Shown here: positions 23,027 through 34,971 of the stretch, one piece after another
Position numbering within the stretch: position 1 is the stretch's first letter
Layout of the letters: every line of letters starts with the position of its first letter
From: Cavia porcellus
Taxonomy: Eukaryota; Chordata; Mammalia; Rodentia; Caviidae
Direction: 5' to 3'
Assembly (NCBI RefSeq): GCF_034190915.1
Contig: NW_026947514.1
Span: 4,299,701 to 4,363,700 of the forward strand
DNA: 64,000 nucleotides
The notes under the pieces: model-generated
What the model was told of the DNA's origin: nothing
Seen by the model: only the letters and a program-made list of their open reading frames with translations
Database searches by the model: none
Position numbers and translations under genes: made by a program

Positions 23027-26000
23027 ATGTCAAAAATAAACCAATACATATCAGTTGTAACCATTAATGCAAATGGCTTCAATTCACCAATTAAAAGAAA
23101 CAGACTGGCAGAATGGATCAAGAAACAACATTCAACCACATACTGTATACAAGAAACCCATCTAGCCCAAAAGGAAACTCATAGACTCAAACTCGAAGGA
23201 TGGAAAACAATACTTCATGTAATGGGAAGCCAAAAAAAAAAAAAGAAGGGGTAGCTATTAAGTTTTCAGACAATGTGAACTTAAAACCAAGAATGATCCA
23301 AAGAGATAAAGAAGGTCACTACATATTAGTTAGGGAGAAACTCCAAGAGGAAGCGATAACAATCTTAAATGTCTGTCCACCAAATTCATGACAACTCAGC
23401 TATGAAAAACAAATATTAACAGAAATGAAAAACCAAATAAGCAATAACACAATTATAATGGGAGAGCTTAACACCCCATTGTCACAAAAGGACAGATCAA
23501 CTAGACATAAAATCAGTAAAGAAATAACAGAACTAAATCATACATGTGAACAAATGGACTGGTTGACGTATACAGTGTTGCACCCAACAACATCACAATA
23601 TACATTCTTCTCAGCAGCACATCGGACATTCTTTAAAATAGACCACATACTAGCCCACAGAACATGATTAAGTAAATGCAAAAGAATTGAAATTATAGAT
23701 CATAGTGCCATGAAACCAGAAATTAATGATAAAAGAAACTGCAAAAACCCCACAAACACATGGAAATTGAATAATACACTTTTGAGCAATCAGTGCTTCA
23801 CAGAAGAAATTAATATCTGCAAGCAAACAAAAATACAAATACAACCTATGGGATGCAATGAAAGCAGTCCTCAAAGGAAACTTTATTGCAGTGAATTCCC
23901 ACATCAAGAAAACAGAACAGACACAAATAAACAACCGGATGTTCAAATATCTAGAAAAGGAAGAACAAGTCAAGCCCAAAGGCAAAGGGAGGCAGGAAAT
24001 TATAAAGATTAGAGCAGAAATCAGTGCAATAGACCAAGAAAACAATATAAAGAATAAATGAATCAAAGAGTTGGTTCTTTGAAAGACTAAATAACATGGA
24101 AAAGCCCCTAGCAAACCTTATTTTAAAAAGAAAAGAAAAACTCAAATTCATGCAATATAGAATGAAAACGCATCACTACAGACCCTATGGAAATACAGAA
24201 GATCATCAATACCTATTTTGAAATCCTCTACTCTCATAGGCTTCATAACACAGAAGATATAGACAGATTCCTAGAAATAGATGAGCTAGCAAAGCTGGAT
24301 CAAGAAGACGTAAAACTGCTCAGTAACCCAATTTCAATTAATGAAATTGAAAATGTAATTAAATCCTTACCAAAGAAGAAAAGCCCGGCTCCAGATGCAT
24401 TAACTGCAGAATTTTACAAGAAATTTGAAGACTTAATGTTGATGCTCCTCAAACTCTTCAATGATATTGAGAGGGAAGCAGTTTTCCCTAAACCTGAGAA
24501 AGACCCACCCAAAATAGAGAACTACAGGCCAGTTTCCTTAATGCACATCAATGCAAAAACTCTTGATAAAATATAGGCAAACAGAAACAAATCATCAAGA
24601 ATATTTACACCATGACCAAGTGGGATTCATCCCAGGAATGCAAGGGTGATTCAACATATGCAAATCAATAAATGTAATCCACCACATCAATAAGCCAAAA
24701 ATAAGAATCACATTATCATTTTCATAGATGCAGAAAAAGCTTTTATTAAAGTCCAATACTTATTTGTGATAAGAACCTTACATAAAATTGAATGCATGGT
24801 CTTTATCTCAATATGATAAAAGCCATCTATGACAAACCAACATCCAGCAACGTATTAAATGGCCAAAAACCAAAAGTTTTCACACTAAAATCAGGAACAA
24901 GATGAGGATGTCCATTATCACTACTCCTATACAATATATTGCTGGAAATACTAGCCAGAGCAATTAGACAAGAAAGAGGAATATAAGGAATAAGGATAGG
25001 AAAAGAAGAAGTTAAACTATCATTACTTGCAGATGACATTAGACTCTACATAGAAGATCCCCAAAATTCCATTGAAAGACTCGTAGGGTATAATAAATAC
25101 ACTCAGCAAGTTATTTGGACACAAAGTCAACACTCAAAAATCAACAGCATTCCTATACAGAAACAACAAAATCACTAAAAGAGAAATTAGAGGAGTGACA
25201 CCCATCACAATAGCATCCATAAATGAAATGCTTAGGGATCAATCTAGCAAAAGAACTAAAAGATCTATTCAGGGAAAATTACAGTACTCTGAAAAAAGAA
25301 ATTGAAGAAGACTGCAGAAAATGGAAAGACTTCCCTGTTCATGGATAGGAAAAACAAATATTGTAAAAATGGCCATTCTCCCAAAATTGTTACACAGATT
25401 CAATGAAATTCCAATCAAAATACCACTAATACACCTCATAGATCTAGAGAAATCATTCTTAAAATTCATCTGGGATGAGAAGAGACCTAGAATAGCAATA
25501 GCAATTCTGAGCAATAAAAGCGAGGCAGGAGGTATCACAATCCCTGACTGGAAATTATGCAACAAAGCTACTGTAATAAAATCAGCATGGTACTAGAATA
25601 AAAACAGATCTGAAGATCAATGGAATAAATTAGAACATACAACTACAACTACCAACACACCCAGCCAACTTATCTTTGATAAAGGGGCCAACCTGTCCAC
25701 TGGAAGAAAGATAGTCTCTTCAATAAATGGTGCTGGAAAAGCTTGCTCTCCACATGCCAAAAGCTAAAACTAGACCCATGCCTATCACCTTGTACTAAAT
25801 TAAATCAAAATGGATCAAAGATCTAAATATTAAAACAGAAACACTGAATCTGTTGGAAGACAATGTAGGTAGGAATTTTGAAGACATAGGGGTAGGTAGA
25901 GAATTTCTGAACAAATATCAAACAGTACCATAAATACTTCCCAGAATCAGTAACTGGGATTACGTCTTATTAAAGAATTTTTGCATGTTGAAAGAAATCT

Positions 26001-26737
26001 CCATCAGAGTGAAAAGAAAACCCACAAATTGTGGGGAAATCTTAGTAAACTATCCCTTGGACAAAGTCTTCTGTCTAGAACATGAAAAGAATTAGAAAAT
26101 AGCCCCTCAAAATTCAATGATCCAATCCAAAAATGGTTATCTGAGATGAATACACACTTCTCAGATGAAGACATATAAAAGGCAGATAAATACATGAAAA
26201 AGTGTTCAGCATCATTGGTTATTAAAGAAATGAAAATTAGAACCACACTAACATTTCATCTCACTGCAGAAAGAATGGCCGGGATCAAGAAAACTACCAA
26301 CAACAAGACGTAGGAGAGGCTGTGGGGAAAAAGGAACTCTCCTGCACTGTTGGTGGGAGTATACATTGGTGCAACCACTGTGGAGGTCAGTCTGGAGGTT
26401 CCTCAAAAAGCTGGCATTGGAAGTCCAATTTGACCCAACTATTCCACTTCTGTCTACATTCTCAGAATTGAAAACATTATATCACAGTGATATATGTGCA
26501 CCCATGTTTATAGCAGCACAATTTGTAATAGCCAGATCTTGGAAACAACCTAAATTCCCATCAACTGAAGAATGGATAAAAAATACGTGGTATTTTTATA
26601 TAATGGAGTACTACTCAGCTATAAAGAATGATCACATTGAGATATTTATAAATAAATGGATTCAACTTGAGTGCATACTAATAAGCAAAATAAATCAAAC
26701 TCAGATGTATAAATATCATATTGTATGCCTAGTGTAA
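23027..26737 (+). pseudogene. L1-11 ORF2, broken
   Basis: Begins MSKINQYISVVTINANGFN (endonuclease), with the QETHL motif near 23151 and GELNTPL near 23463. A run of 13 A at 23232 has changed the reading frame after about 70 codons. Further stops follow at 23389 and 23665, and frameshifts near 23810 and 24060. A piece of RT around residue 370-385 (SFLEAxITLV) is deleted near 24488. The catalytic FADD is LADD here (near 25026). The C-terminal 124 codons (26366-26737) are open and give the natural end ...YKYHIVCLV. Not functional. Confidence 0.88.
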
Positions 26738-27725
26738 GAAATGATAGAAGTACATAAGATACAAATCCTCAATAAATACAGTGAAAGGATGAGAATCTGC
26801 TCAAAAGGAAAAAAGATAATATTGCAGGAAAAAGGAGGAAAAAGAAAAAGGAAGGGAAAAGAAAAAATATCTAAAACTGTATAATCACATTTAGGATAGC
26901 TAAGATGATTGTGCCACAAATTCCATAAGTTCTTGAAACAAAACCCCTAACATTCATAGAATTGGATCAATTTCACATGTTCATGTCTGGTGATCTGAGG
27001 AACTCTTGAAAATCATTATGTAAAATTACAACCCTAGTTATGCTCATATCACCTTGTTTTGAAGGCCCATATCGTCATTGTTTTGGGCTCTTTGCTATGG
27101 TTATTCACTTGTATTTTTTGTTTCATGTATTTCCAGTAATTTGTTTTGTTTTGGATTGTTTTCCCCTCTAATACGGAATGGATAGGTATACATGTAAGGC
27201 TTATACATGCCTAGAACTTCTCGGAAACAGTTTATGAGAATCGATTATATTATGCATGATGAAATGAATACCTACTTTGAAGAAAAAGAGACATTATGGT
27301 ATCCATCGCTGATAGTGTGATCATGCTATGAAATCAAGTAATGCTATTATTCTTTTTCAGAGTGGTTTTAGTCTGTTTTGTAGTGTTCAATTTCAACATA
27401 TATGAAGGTATGGACAGATAATTTGAACAAGAACAATAGATATTATATTAGCCATTGTTGATTTTCCTATTGTCTGGTTTTGAAGGTCTATAATGCCTAC
27501 ATCACTCTGTTCTGATCAGTTTAATACTATTTTGCTTTGTATGAATGCATTGTGTGTGTGAAGATATGGACAACTAGTTGGAAGAAAACAAAAGACATTA
27601 CGGTAGCCAAGGTAGATGTCCTATTATTTTGCTTTGAAATCTGTGTCACTTACATTGTTTTCTTCTGGTCTTTTTTGTTCTGTCTTGTTATGTTTAGTTT
27701 TACCCTCTTTAAAATTAAAATATTA
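26738..27725 (+). other. L1-11 3' UTR with a polypurine tract and about 150-bp tandem units
   Basis: A polypurine tract lies at about 26808-26872. GACATTATGGTA-like anchors recur near 27291, 27436 and 27594 (spacing about 145 and 158), each followed by TTGAAATC/GAAGGTC and TTCTGTTCTGATC-like text. The same layout occurs in the 3' UTRs of L1-14 and L1-15. Confidence 0.75.
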
Positions 27726-27741
27726 AAAATATTAATTTGAG

Positions 27742-27860
27742 AATCCATGAACCTGATACAATCTTCTGGCTTGCAGTGTCCTCTTAAGTTTTCTCTTTCA
27801 TATTTGGGAATTTTCACATTCTTATTTGATTAAAATCAGTTCCAAGGTGTTTTGTGAGAT
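27742..27860 (-). mobile_element. L1-10, continuation of the ancient LINE-1 fragment
   Basis: AGAATCCATGAACCTGATACA and TGCAGTGTCCTCTTAAG resemble the ancient L1 antisense sequence expected to follow position 22618. Short and diverged; the right boundary is uncertain. Confidence 0.55.
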
Positions 27861-27962
27861 TTTTAAATCAAAAAAAGATGGAAATTACAGAATACACAAT
27901 TTTTAAAACCAGAATTTTTAAAACTAGTAGAAAATTAACACTAGTTAATACATTACACATTG
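27861..27962 (-). mobile_element. L1-12, 3' end (3' UTR tail), left of the L1-13 insertion
   Basis: AT-rich; ACTAGTTAATA near 27940 equals the 3' UTR tail motif seen at 39783 in L1-16 and is followed after L1-13 (34541) by the expected TTAGAAATAGTTG-like text (CAGAAGCAGTTGTTTAGG). The right end is the TSD of L1-13. Confidence 0.6.
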
Positions 27963-28525
27963 ACACTCTGCCCAAATCTCAGACTGTTCCGGACCCCCCA
28001 GGCTTCTGGGTGCAGTGAAGTGGAGCAGTGGATTAGAGGCCACTACATCCGCCTCCCCATCCTGGCTACACTTGGAGGTCTGCTGAGCTCCCGACGGGTG
28101 GGCGGGCCTACACTATCCCCCGAGCCCAGCCGCGCCTACCCATCGGTATGCAGGGGAGGAGCTGGGCGGATCTGGAGTGCCTGCAGAAGCCCCTTCCTTT
28201 GTCTGGAGGACTGTGGATATCTCTGCAAGCAGGGAGGGATCACAGGCTCCTGAGACACTGTGGCCTGTAGTGAAGACCCTAACATGGCTGCGATTGAAGA
28301 GCTGTGGAGCTTCCAAGGGGCAGGTGGGTGCACAGTATCCCTAAGGCCCAGCTTGTCTGGAACTGCGGAGTTCTGAACAAGCAGAGGAGGGCCATTGGTT
28401 CTGCAGGCCCAATGGCTTGGGGTAGCATGGTGCCAGAGTCTCAGTAGCTCCAAACATAGAAGGGGATTTTCAACAGATCCTGAGGAAGCTTTCAAATAAC
28501 ACTTGAAACACAGAAATATAGGAAA
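27963..28525 (+). promoter_or_regulatory. L1-13 5' UTR (internal promoter region, about one truncated monomer)
   Basis: GC-rich compared with everything around it. Bases 27990-28160 match the 3' four-fifths of the 260-bp monomer of L1-17 (61141-61660); from 28161 the unique 3' part of the 5' UTR follows, matching 61661-62007. L1-17 has two whole monomers and L1-13 less than one. Promoter activity is assumed from the L1 family, not shown by the sequence. Confidence 0.75.
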
Positions 28526-29575
28526 ATGACAAAATGAAAGACCAAATTACAACCTCAAACCTCCAGCCCATCACAGGAAACCCTAGGAGGAATGTATTTA
28601 GAAGAAAATATATCCCATCCACCTCATATATCAGACACAATAGCTACTGAAGTTGACAAGCAACTCCAGGAAGCTTTAAAGAAATTCAAACTCGAAATAA
28701 TTTCCCAGATAAAAGAAGAACTGATAAAAGAAATGAAAGAGATTCTAAATATATCTAAAGAAAACACAGATAAAAAATTGGAGGAACTAAACAAAAAGAT
28801 AGAATCCCTAGACGAGCAATATAAGAAACAAACAGAATACATAATGCAGATGCACAGAGATATACAGGAAATAAAAAACTCCACTGAAAGTTGTAAAAAC
28901 CGCCTTAATGAAAGTGAAGATAGAATTTCAGACCTTGAAGACAGGATTGCAGCTAGTGAACAGGAAAGGAAACATCTTTTAAAAATAACAAGGAATCAGG
29001 AAACAAAAATTCAACAACTGCAAGATGATGCAAAGAAGAATAACATAAGAATGATAGGGATTAATGAAAGAGAGGGAGACAACATGAAGGATGTCAGGAG
29101 GATATTTAGAGAAGTAATAGCTGAAAATTTCCCAAGCATGAGATCAGAAACTGACATCAGGATCAGTGAAGCATATAGAACTCCAAATAGTCATAACCAA
29201 AATAAAATTACACCCAGACATATAATAATCACCATCCCAGAAATCCAACACAAGAATAGATTATTAAAAGCTGGCAGAGAGAAAAGACAGATCACTTATA
29301 AAGGAAAACCTATCAGAATCACAGCAGACTTCTCAGCACAAACAATAACGTCAAGAAGAGCATGGAGTGAAGTATTCCAGATCCTAAAGCAAAACGATTT
29401 CCAACCAAGACTGATATATCCTGGAAAACTATCATTCAAAATAGATGGTGCAATACGATACTTCCATGACAAAGAACAGCTGAAGAACTTCATGAACACC
29501 AAACCAACCCTGAAAAAAAATATTGAAAGACAATTTAGATACACAAAGGAAAAAACCACTAAGCAAAGCAAATAA
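28526..29575 (+). pseudogene. L1-13 ORF1, nearly intact (nonsense at codon 4)
   Basis: ORF1 protein binds L1 RNA as a trimer and acts as a nucleic-acid chaperone in the cytoplasmic L1 particle. The frame is 349 codons from ATG 28526, but codon 4 is TGA where L1-17 has CGA, a CpG-type transition. An ATG at 28592 reopens 327 residues. Domains (28592 numbering): coiled coil about residues 40-130 (heptads with Leu/Ile and many Glu/Lys), RRM about 140-235 (NIRMIGINER), C-terminal domain about 240-320 (TYKGKPIRITADFSAQ). It ends ...TKQSK followed by TAA. Whether the shorter form would work is unknown; the start choice rests on the homologous ATG at 62008. Confidence 0.93.
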
Positions 29576-29598
29576 TTAAACAGAACAGAAAGATAAAG

Positions 29599-32500
29599 AT
29601 GCAACAGCAGAGAGATAACATTCCTACAATTAACCAGCATTTAACAGTAATAACCATTAATGTAAATGGTCTCAATGCACCAATCAAAAGAAACAGACTA
29701 GCAGAATGGATCAAGAAACAAAATCCAACCATATGCTGTTTACAGGAAACCCATCTAACCCAGAAAGATACTCACAGACTGAAAGTCAAAGGATGGAAAA
29801 CAATTCTTCATGCAGCAGGAATCCAAAAAAAGCCAGGAGTAGCCATTCTGTTTTCAGACAGCGTGAACTTTAAACCAACAATGACCATAAAGGACAAAGA
29901 AGGTCACTACATACTCGTAAGGGGAAAACTCCAAGAGGAAGAGATAACTATCTTAAATATATACGCACCAAACTCCAGAGCACCCAGTTATATAAAACAA
30001 TTATTAACAGAAATGAAAACTCAAATTATCAGTAACACAATTGTAACAGGAGACCTTAATAGGCCATTGACACCAAGGGACAGATCAACCAGACAGAAAA
30101 TGAGCAAAGAAATAACAGAACTGAATCATACCTGTGAACAAATGGGTTTGATAGACATATACAGAATGTTCCACCCAACAACATCAGAATACACATTCTT
30201 CTCAGCAGTACATGGATAATTTTCTAAAATAGACCATATATTAGCTCACAGAACATATTTAAGCAAATGCAAAAGAGTTTAAATCATCCCTTGCATATTA
30301 TCGGATCATAGCGCTCTGAAATTAGAAATTAATGACAAAGGATACTGCAAAAATTCCGCAAACACATGGAAACTAAATAACACACTCTTGAGTAATCAGT
30401 GGGTCACAGAAGAAATTAAAGAAGAAATTAAACAATACCTAAAAGAAAATGAAAATGCAGATACAACTTACCGGAATCTGTGGGATGCAATGAAAGCCGT
30501 TCTGAGAGGAAAATTTATTGCACTGAGTTCCCACATCAGGAAAACAGAACGAATACAAATAAATAACTTGATGCTACACCTCAAACAGCTAGAAAAAGAA
30601 GAGCAAGTCAAGCCCAAAGCCAAAAGAAGAGAGGAAATTATAAAAATCAGAGCAGAAATCAATGCAATAGAGACTAAGAAAACAATCCAAAGAATCAACG
30701 AATCAAAGAGTTGGTTCTTTGAAAGAATAAATAAAATCGATAAGCCCCTAGCCAACCTTATTTTTAAAAGGGAAGAAAAAGCTCAAATTCATGCAATAAG
30801 AAATGAAAAAGGAGAAATCACTACAGACCCAATAGAAATACAGAGGATCATCAACACCTATTTCAAAAACCTCTACTCTCAAGAGTTTGATAACACAGAA
30901 GAAATAGACAGATTCTTAGAAGCATATGAAGTGCCAAAGCTAGATCAAGAGGATGTAAATCTGTTGAATAACCCAATCTCTGTTACTGAAATTGAAAATG
31001 TAATTAAGTCCTTACCCACCAAGAAGAGCCCAGGCCCAGATGGATTCACTGCAGAATTCTATAAGAAATACAAAGAAGACCTAATGCCGACACTCCTCAA
31101 ACTATTTAATGAAATTGAAAGGGAAGCAATCCTTCCTAAGTCATTCCTGGAAGCAAATATTACTCTAGTACCAAAACCTGAGAAAGACCCAACTAAAAAA
31201 GAGAACTATAGATCAATCTCCCTAATGAACACAGATGCAAAAATCCTCAATAAAATATTGGCAAATAGGATCCAGCAAATCATCAAGAAGATTATACACC
31301 ATGACCAAGTGGGATTCATCCCAGGAATGCAAGGATGGTTCAACATATGCAAATCAACAAATGTAATCCACCATATCAATAAAGCCAAAAATAAGAATCA
31401 CATGATCATTTCTATAGATGCAGAAAAAGCCTTTGATAAGGTCCAACATTTATTCATGATAAAAACTTTACAGAAAATTGGAATATATGGTCTTTACCTC
31501 AATATAATAAAGGCCATTTATGACAAACCAACAGCCAGTATCATACTAAATGGCCAAAAATTGAAAGCCTTTACTTTAAAATCGGGCACAAGACAAGGAT
31601 GTCCTTTATCACCACTCCTATTTAATATAGTACTAGAAGTACTAGCCAGAGCAATTAGGCAAGAAAGAGAAATAAAAGGGGTAAAGATAGGAAAAGAAGA
31701 AGTTAAATTATCATTGTTTGCAGATGACATGATACTCTACATAGAAGACCCCCTAAACTCCATTGAAAGACTCTTAGATACAATAAATAAATTCAGTAAT
31801 GTGGCTGGATACAAAATCAATACTCAGAAATCAATAGCATTCCTATACACAAACAACAAAATCACAGAGAGGGAAATAAGAGAAACTGGACTATTCACAT
31901 TAGCAAGCAAAAAAATGAAGTATTTAGGAATTACTCTTACGAAAGAAGTGAAACACTTATACAGTGAAAACTATAATACACTGAAAAAGGAAATTGAAGA
32001 TGATCTCAGAAAATGGAAAAACATCCCTTGCTCATAGATAGGAAGAACAAACATTGTGAAGATGGCCATTCTCCCAAAACTGTTATACAGATTCAATGCA
32101 ATCCCAATAGAAATACCATCAACATACCTTATAGATCTAGAGAAATCACTCCTAAATTTCATCTGGAACCAGAAGAGACCTAGAATCACAAAGGCAATTC
32201 TAAGCAGCAAAGACAAAGCAGGAGGCATCACAATCCCTGACTTGAAGTTATACTACTAAGCAACAGTACTAAAATCAACATGGTATTGGAATCAAAACAG
32301 AGCTGAAGATCAATGGAATAGATTAGAAGATACAACCACAACTACAAACACACTCAACCACCTTATCTTTGATAAAGGAGCCAAGCAGGTTCACTGGAAG
32401 AACGACAGTCTCTTTAATAAATGGTGCTGGAAAAACTGGCTCTCCATTTGCCGAAAACTAAAGCTAGACCCATGTCTATCACCATGTACTAAATTAAAAT

Positions 32501-33434
32501 CTAAATGGGTCAAAGATCTGAATATTAAAACAGAAACACTAAATCTATTGGAAGACAAATTGGGTAGAAACCTTGGAGACATAGGAGTAGGTAGAGAATT
32601 CATGAACAGGACTCAAACCGCATGGGAAATACTTCCCAGAATCAATAACTTGGACCACTTCTTATTAAAAAGTTTCTGCATGTCAAAAGAAATCTCCAGC
32701 ATAGTGAAAAGAAAACCCACAAACTGGGAAAAGATTTTAGTGAACTCTCTCTCAGACAAGGGACTCTTGTCTAAAACATATAAAGAATTAAAAAAACTCA
32801 GACCTCCAAAATTCAAAGATCCAGTCCAAAAATGGGCATCTGAGATGAATACGCAATTCTCAGATGAAGAAATGCAAATGGAAAATAAATACATGAAAAA
32901 ATGCTCATCATCATTGGTCATTAGAGAAATGCAAATTAAAACCACACTGAGATACCATCTCACTCCTGAAAGAATGGCCAGGATCAAGAAAACCAACAAC
33001 AAATGCTGGAGAGGCTGTGGGGAAAAAGGAACTCTCCTGCACTGTTGGTGGGAGTGTGGACTGGTACAGCCTTTGTGGAAGTCTGTCTGGAGATTTCTCA
33101 AAAAGGTGGGATTGGAAATCCCATTTATTCCAGCTATTCCACTTCTAGGCATATTCCCAGAAGAACTGAAAGCATCATACCACAGTGATATATGTGCACC
33201 TATGTTTATAGCAGCACAATTTGTAATTGCCAGATCTTGGAAACAACCCAACTGTCCATCAACTGAGGAATGGATAAAAAAGTTGTGGTATTTCTATACA
33301 ATGGAGTATTATTCAGCTATAAAGAAGGATCACATTGAGATATTTATCAATAATGGGCGCAGCTTGAGACCATACTCATAAGTGAAATAAATCAATCTCG
33401 CATGTGTGAATACCAAATAGTTTCCCTAATGTAA
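29599..33434 (+). pseudogene. L1-13 ORF2 (endonuclease and reverse transcriptase), disabled by four stops and one frameshift
   Basis: ORF2 protein nicks target DNA at TT/AAAA-like sites and reverse transcribes L1 RNA there. In one frame from ATG 29599: endonuclease residues 1-240 (N21, E50 in LQETHL, GDLN, S235-D236-H237, matching human N14, E43, S228-D229-H230 with an offset of 7), reverse transcriptase with FADD at residues 707-710, and the C-terminal CX3CX7HX4C motif from residue 1136. In-frame stops lie at 30217, 30280, 32035 (TGG to TAG) and 32257 (AAA to TAA). A 1-bp deletion near 33346 moves the last codons out of frame, and the natural stop is at 33432-33434. The longest open part, 30388-32037 (549 codons), spans most of the RT. 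Usual length is about 1,275 residues. Confidence 0.95.
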
Positions 33435-34523
33435 GTAATGATTCAAATATATAAAAATATGTGGTAATCATGATTCCCCATTATGTGGCCTTGAAGCCTT
33501 ATAAAATTTTCACTTATTAATTAGAAAGGCTTTATTCTGGGCTTCTTGATATGGAAATATTTGAAGCTATAGTATATGAAGTTTCATCCAAATATTTCAA
33601 GGAAAAAGACAGACACTATGGTAACTACTATTCTTTAAAAATATTATTTAGTTATTTCTTATGTTTATTTTAATTAAGGGAAAAATTTTAAAAATTAGGA
33701 TATATAATAGTAACTCTTTTTGATTTCCTATTAACTTGTTTTGAAGTCCTGTAATACTCCCACGATCTCGTTTTGACTGATTAGACTCTGTTCCATTCTG
33801 TGCGATAGTATCAAGTTTGAGGGTATAGGCAACTACTTTGAAGGCAATAAGATTCACAAAGATGCCCATTCTGGTTTGACTATTGTCTCCTTTGGAAGTC
33901 CTGTAATGTTTATAATGCCTAAGTTTTATTGGTCTTGTTCTCTACTGTTTTGTCCAACTTTATAATATCTAATGAGATAGACAATTCTTTTTAAGGAAAC
34001 AAGAGACAACGTTGATAATCATTGTTGATAACCTTGTACTCTGTTCTACATCATGTGCTATGTCTATCCTTGGTTTTGACTAACAGCTTTGTTTTGCCAT
34101 ATTTGACTTTATTCTCTCCCCCCCCCAAAAAAAAGTAATAAGAACTAAGGAGTAATAAAATCCAAAATGTGTAAATTTTGTTGTAAAAAAGAGTGGGAGG
34201 AAAAACAAAGAGCTCTAATGGATACAACAGCAAGTGTGTTTAGGGGTGTTAAATAGCTGACTATATTAATGTTTTTGGATCATTGAACACAGCTGTTTGC
34301 AGTCTCTCTGTTTGAATGTCTACTTTGTATTCTTTGATACTGTGATTTGAGCAACTATTTCCAAGATGATAATATGTAATCTACTAACAGGTGATTTCTT
34401 ACTGTTATGGTTTTTTTTTTTTTTTTGTAGTTCTGTATTATGTGTAACCTTACACTGCTTTGTTTTGTTTTGTGTTTTTCTCTTTTTCCTCTTAAATAAA
34501 ATTAAAAATAATAATAATAATAA
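33435..34523 (+). other. L1-13 3' UTR, long and built of diverged tandem units
   Basis: Units beginning with a GA(T/C)A...ATGGTAACTA-like or GATTCAC/GACAACG-like anchor start near 33611, 33698, 33850 and 34004 (the last two spacings about 152-154 bp). Each continues with TTGTTTTGAAGTCCTGTAAT-like text. A C-run and A-run occur at 34120-34134, a T-run at 34411-34425. The last 670 bp are also present as L1-5. Confidence 0.75.
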
Positions 34524-34540
34524 TAATACGTTACACATTG

Positions 34541-34956
34541 TTACCTCAGAAGCAGTTGTTTAGGTTGCAAGATTCAGGCATGAAAAACCTGGTAAAGCAT
34601 TCAAACAGTGAAAGCACAGGCTGCCCTTTCTGATGAACTAACAGAGATCAGCCGCGTGCTGTCTATCTGGTACTCACACACATACAATCTTTTCCCTTCC
34701 TCCTTTCCTCCTCTCCCCTATCCCAGTTGTTCTTTCCTTTTGAGCACCTTCTTTCCCTTTCATTTTCACAGTATCTATCGTACATTTTGCGTCTTATTAT
34801 CCTCTCAGGTTTTTTACACCAGGACGACAATATGATATTTTAAAATGTGAGATTGATTTATTTCACTTATGAGTATGGTCTCAAGTTGCTTCCATTTACC
34901 TATGAAAGCCTCAAGTTTATCTTTCTTTGTAGCTGAGTAATACCTCACTGTATGAA
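34541..34956 (-). mobile_element. L1-12, 3' UTR and last ORF2 codons
   Basis: Continues L1-12 after L1-13. The 3' UTR includes a pyrimidine-rich stretch (34685-34765; polypurine on its own strand). The ORF2 stop is at 34814-34816 and C-terminal codons follow to 34956, where the PSMC5 retrocopy interrupts. Confidence 0.78.
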
Positions 34957-34971
34957 AATATCAATCTTTTT

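Larger units (their letters stand above)
22619..27725 (+). mobile_element. L1-11, plus-strand LINE-1 lacking most of ORF1
   Basis: Starts with a 5' UTR of one complete 170-bp unit and part of a second (22619-22894), passes abruptly to the last ORF1 codons (22895-23003), then ORF2 (23027-26737) and a 988-bp 3' UTR ending TTAAAATATTAAAAA. TSD AAAATGTTAATTGGAG / AAAATATTAATTTGAG at 22603-22618 and 27726-27741 (14 of 16 identical). About 0.9 kb of ORF1 and adjoining 5' UTR is absent. The host is the ancient L1-10. Confidence 0.9.
27963..34523 (+). mobile_element. L1-13, young full-length plus-strand LINE-1
   Basis: A complete 6.56-kb element: 5' UTR (27963-28525), ORF1 (28526-29575), a 23-bp spacer, ORF2 (29599-33434) and a 1.09-kb 3' UTR. 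The 3' UTR has TTAAATAAAATTAAAAA near 34493 and ends in an (AAT)n tail at about 34506-34523. Flanked by the 17-bp TSD TAATAC(A/G)TTACACATTG (27946-27962 and 34524-34540; one mismatch). Very similar to L1-17, differing in roughly 2% of ORF1 bases by eye. It is close to intact but carries five disabling changes. Confidence 0.96.

Noticed and set aside
28592..29575. A 327-residue protein gene starting at 28592
   Set aside because: It is L1 ORF1; the homologous start is 28526, followed by a nonsense codon. The inner ATG is only what remains.
30388..32037. A 549-codon open frame as an independent gene
   Set aside because: It is the reverse transcriptase part of L1-13 ORF2, in the same frame as 29599-30219 and bounded by single-base nonsense changes.
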